A DNA stretch of 64,000 nt from Pinus tabuliformis (taxonomy: Eukaryota; Streptophyta; Pinopsida; Pinales; Pinaceae), in contig CM062818.1 of assembly GCA_031772625.1 (NCBI GenBank), positions 1,284,008,277-1,284,072,276 on the forward strand. The letters are read 5' to 3'. The translations under genes and the position numbers were made by a program. How positions within the stretch are numbered: position 1 is the stretch's first letter; every line of letters begins with the position of its first letter. The notes beneath the pieces are model-generated. The model was not told the origin of the DNA. It did not search any database and saw only the letters and a list, made by a program, of their open reading frames with translations. Positions 61,670-64,000 of this stretch are shown in pieces.

Positions 61670-63599
61670 ATTCAATTGTCAAAGAACTTCAGGAGCATCA
61701 TGAACAACAAACAAATGAATGGAAAAAGTTGTACAAGCATCGAAAGAAGTGTTATGATAATCCGAATAAATATTTGGGTTTGATAATTGATGGTATGCAC
61801 CAGAAGAAAACACTTTTACCACATTTTGTTCCCACACCCAAAAATTTATAGGAGGAAAATTTTATTCAGTATCACTTGGTCGGTTGTATGGTCTTCAATG
61901 GGAAAATGTTACCAAAGGTGTACTTCACAGCTACAAATATTCATAATGATGCAAATATGACCATAACCATAATTCATGATGTGCTTTCTCATTGGTCTGG
62001 TAATCTTCCTAAAGTTTTGTGTCTACAATTGGACAACACTTGCCGTGAAAACAAAAATCAGGTTGTTTTTGGATATCTAAACATGCTTGTTGAATTGACA
62101 ATTTTTCAGAAGGTAAAGGTTGGTTTCCTTCTTGTTGGGCACACTCATGACCATATTGATCAGATGTTCAGTCGTTTTTCAGTCACACTGAGGAGGAAGG
62201 AAGCTAGGAGCTTGCCATCATTAATTGAATGTATTAAGAAATCATACATGCCAGAGCCTACTTTTGATGTGTTGGAAGAAATTGTTGACATGCGAAGGTT
62301 TATTATGGGATCATATGGCGAGGGGAAATCCATTGAAAAACTTAATGACATTAGCTTCCAACATCAATTTCGTATCAAAAAAATTGATGGGAAAACACTA
62401 ATATGGGGCAAGAAGTATTCAACTACTACAGAATGGGCACTGTCATCAGGTTTGCAATTTTTGAAGTTCATTCCAGATCATCCAATATTTGCATCGAAAA
62501 TATTGTTATTACAATCAGTTGGTGAAGTTCATAATGCACGCAAACAAAACAGAGATATAAATTATTCTGATTGCCTAGAAGAAATTAAAAAATGTATTAG
62601 ATACACATATGAGTACTTTGACATTGCTGATTTAGTTTGGTGGGAGTAATTTTTCAATAATCAAAGTGATATCATTTCAACAAGAACAAATGAAGATATA
62701 CCTTTGAAAAATCCATTTATTTGGCCACAAAATGTGTCGAATGCACATGAGGAAATAAACATTGTTGAACAACAACAATCTCAAGGTATCATTAATACTT
62801 CACAGGCAGAGGAAAGAGAGATGTATATTGGTTCCAGAAGATCTTGTGCACAATGTGAAGCCATGGAAGACCTTTACAGGGGTTCAATATAGGATATTAA
62901 GGAGGGTTGCATGATCACAATGCTAGCAGATGGAGATCTCAATGGCTATCCATTTTGGGTTGCTAAAGTTATAAAGGTCTTTACAGAAAATGAGGATGTT
63001 ACAAGTGTTGAAGTACATTGGTATGCCACAAATACACACCCATTCAATGGTGTGTATAAGCTAGAGATGGTAGTTGACAAAAAAAATGGCGGAAAGAGAA
63101 AAAGAAAGGGTACGAATATAAATCATCGCCGCATAGACATATTGAAATTGGAGGATGTTGACATACTTGTTTATGACTTCAATTTAACAAAGAGGGGAAC
63201 TCTTCGCTTCAAGACGATAGAGATTCTGAAAAGGTTGTTACCAGAAGGAACAATATTGAGATGGGAGTCTGCTGAAACCAATCATAGATATAGAAGAATT
63301 TTGAAACTTGAAATGATGGGCATGCATGTGGACTCAGATGGGGCACTAGTTGATGAAAGAGAAGAATATGGAACATCTTCATCAGCGTCCAGTGACTCAT
63401 CTGAAGATGTGAATTCTGATGGCGTGAAAGAAAATATGAGTGATTTTGAATAATTGTTTAAGACAGTTTATCTAACTGAAGTATGCATCGTCTCTTGAAA
63501 TAAAATTTTTGATTTCCATATGGTGTTAAATGAGAAGTTATGAGTCTCTTTTATGTTGTTAGATCATTTTACTAGCATTTTTTTTTTTAATTTTGAAGA

Positions 63600-63765
63600 T
63601 TGACCCTAAAAAAAAAATCATCGTTCCAGTATAATCACTTTTTCGTTTTCAAGCTATATTTTGCATGAAAATTTTGTTTTCACTGCCATTTTTAAACCAT
63701 GTTCAAAATTGTCCCTAAAAAAAAAAACAATCGTTCTAGTATACACACTTTTCATTTTTAGCACT
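63600..63765 (+). repeat. Right subterminal direct repeat
   Basis: Two copies of about 50 bp: 'ccctaaaaaaaaaatcatcgttccagtataatcactttt' at about 63604-63645 and 'ccctaaaaaaaaaaacaatcgttctagtatacacactttt' at about 63713-63752. Subterminal repeats close to a TIR are typical transposase-binding arrangements. Confidence 0.75.
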
Positions 63766-63819
63766 GTTTTTGATGTTTTTTTGGCATTTTTTGGCCAAAG
63801 TTCCCATTTTGAGTTTATA

Positions 63820-63839
63820 GTTCCTGTTTAAAAGTTTAC
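63820..63839 (-). repeat. Right terminal inverted repeat
   Basis: Read on the minus strand GTAAACTTTtAAACaGGAAC. Pairs with 50742-50761 with two mismatches. Confidence 0.8.
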
Positions 63840-63840
63840 C

Positions 63841-63849
63841 TTGTTCTTA
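63841..63849. repeat. 9-bp target-site duplication TTGTTCTTA, right
   Basis: Exact repeat of 50727-50735. Continues directly into the gypsy D RNase H sequence. Confidence 0.9.
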
Positions 63850-64000
63850 CCTTTGACATACTCAATGTCAAAGTCATATTCTTGGATCTTACTGATCCAC
63901 TTCTGCTGCCTTTCCTGTAGCTGCTTCTGCTCCAAAAAGAACTTGAGGCTGTTGTGATCAGTCCTCACCCTGAAGCTGTTGCCTACCAAATACTGCCGAT
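63841..64000 (-). pseudogene. Gypsy element D RNase H, upstream half
   Basis: Minus strand reads FRVRTDHNSLKFFLEQKQLQ and then DFDIEYVKGKN, the classical end of the gypsy RNase H domain, up to the transposon border. The rest of pol, gag and the 5' LTR lie beyond the window. It joins logically to 50735-49211. Confidence 0.9.

Larger units (their letters stand above)
59590..63453 (+). pseudogene. DUF7869-type RNase H-like transposase candidate, two exons (disabled)
   Basis: Exon 1 is 59590-61581 and exon 2 is 61670-63453, joined in phase 1 by GT-AG; ATG 59590 (MDCPDSEVSIY) is the first in frame after upstream AT-rich repeats. Conceptual length is about 1250 residues. It has an acidic 29-residue repeat array (59706-60775), a Cys-containing helix region (CFQKDCLKHM, VCRKAF-like ICRKAFKMFHSIGNFRL), and a CX2C before the intron (CSTCASLK). 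Exon 2 has IDGMHQ (Asp 61789), LQLDNTCRENKNQ (Asp 62032) and GHTHDHIDQMFSRFS (Asp 62149 or 62158), spaced like the acidic triad of RNase H-fold transposases. The C-terminal part has a small beta-rich region (FWVAKVIKV...VEVHWYATN) and a basic patch (GGKRKRKG), then an acidic tail. Breaks: one-base deletion near 60126, stops at 61110, 61548, 61849, 62647 and 62890. A polyadenylation signal AATAAA is near 63499. Confidence 0.78.
50736..63840. mobile_element. 13.1 kb TIR DNA transposon with ParB-methyltransferase and DUF7869-type genes
   Basis: The gypsy D RNase H coding sequence stops at 50735 and resumes at 63841 at the same codon region (…VKGKN / NNVVADALS…), with nine bases duplicated. The insertion ends carry an imperfect inverted repeat of about 20 bp (50742-50761 against 63820-63839, two mismatches). 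Left of the left repeat there are six extra bases (AATAAT), and right of the right repeat one extra base. Inside are two divergent spliced genes and a 3.4 kb GC-rich inverted-repeat spacer. A 9-bp duplication is shared with Mutator-like elements, but I see no MULE transposase. The transposase candidate is the DUF7869-type gene. Both genes are disabled in this copy. Confidence 0.88.

Noticed and set aside
50736-63840. Assignment to Mutator-like elements because of the 9-bp duplication
   Set aside because: No MULE or SWIM-domain transposase is visible, and the terminal repeats are short rather than the long ones typical of many MULEs.

Overview
The window looks like intergenic DNA from a large, repeat-rich land-plant nuclear genome. 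It has nested Ty1/copia and Ty3/gypsy retrotransposons with plant-style tRNA-Met primer sites, a plant-type L1 LINE, AT-rich spacers and spliceosomal GT-AG introns in the only non-retroelement genes. I see no ordinary host gene, tRNA or rRNA. A gymnosperm or spore-bearing plant is my guess from the repeat style and the DUF7869-type gene, but the sequence does not prove it.

Layout. 1-25.1 kb: two tandem copies (A, B) of one decayed chromovirus-like gypsy family with LTRs of about 2 kb. A Sirevirus-like copia element (3789-12627, GTTTA duplication) sits in the LTR between them. A young, internally deleted gypsy element on the minus strand (19863-24300, TATTT duplication) sits in the last LTR. 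25.1-30.0 kb: a broken Tnt1/Tork-like copia element. 30.0-31.2 kb: microsatellite and unknown DNA. 31.2-36.6 kb: an old copia element on the minus strand with short LTRs. 38.3-42.0 kb: a 5'-truncated LINE followed by an extra coiled-coil ORF. 42-47.9 kb: AT-rich DNA with diverged tandem duplications. 47.9-64 kb: a gypsy element on the minus strand that runs off the window.

The most interesting object is the 13.1 kb insertion (50736-63840) that splits this last gypsy element inside its RNase H region. It has a 9-bp target-site duplication (TTGTTCTTA) and about 20-bp imperfect terminal inverted repeats. It carries two divergent intron-containing genes. On the minus strand is a ParB-like domain fused to a DNA amino-methyltransferase (six exons). 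On the plus strand is a large protein of the DUF7869 type with an acidic 29-residue repeat array, three candidate catalytic aspartates in an RNase H-like layout, and a basic and acidic C-terminal region (two exons). Between them lies about 3.4 kb of extremely GC-rich DNA: C-rich on the left, G-rich on the right, a long inverted repeat around a CpG-rich core, so both genes would be transcribed outward through G-rich sense sequence.

I interpret this as a DNA transposon in which an RNase H-like transposase travels with a prokaryote- or virus-style ParB-methyltransferase. I do not know of a described plant element like it. This copy is dead: at least seven in-frame stops and a frameshift in the methyltransferase gene, and five stops and a one-base deletion in the transposase gene. 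Exon frames and splice sites are otherwise still readable.
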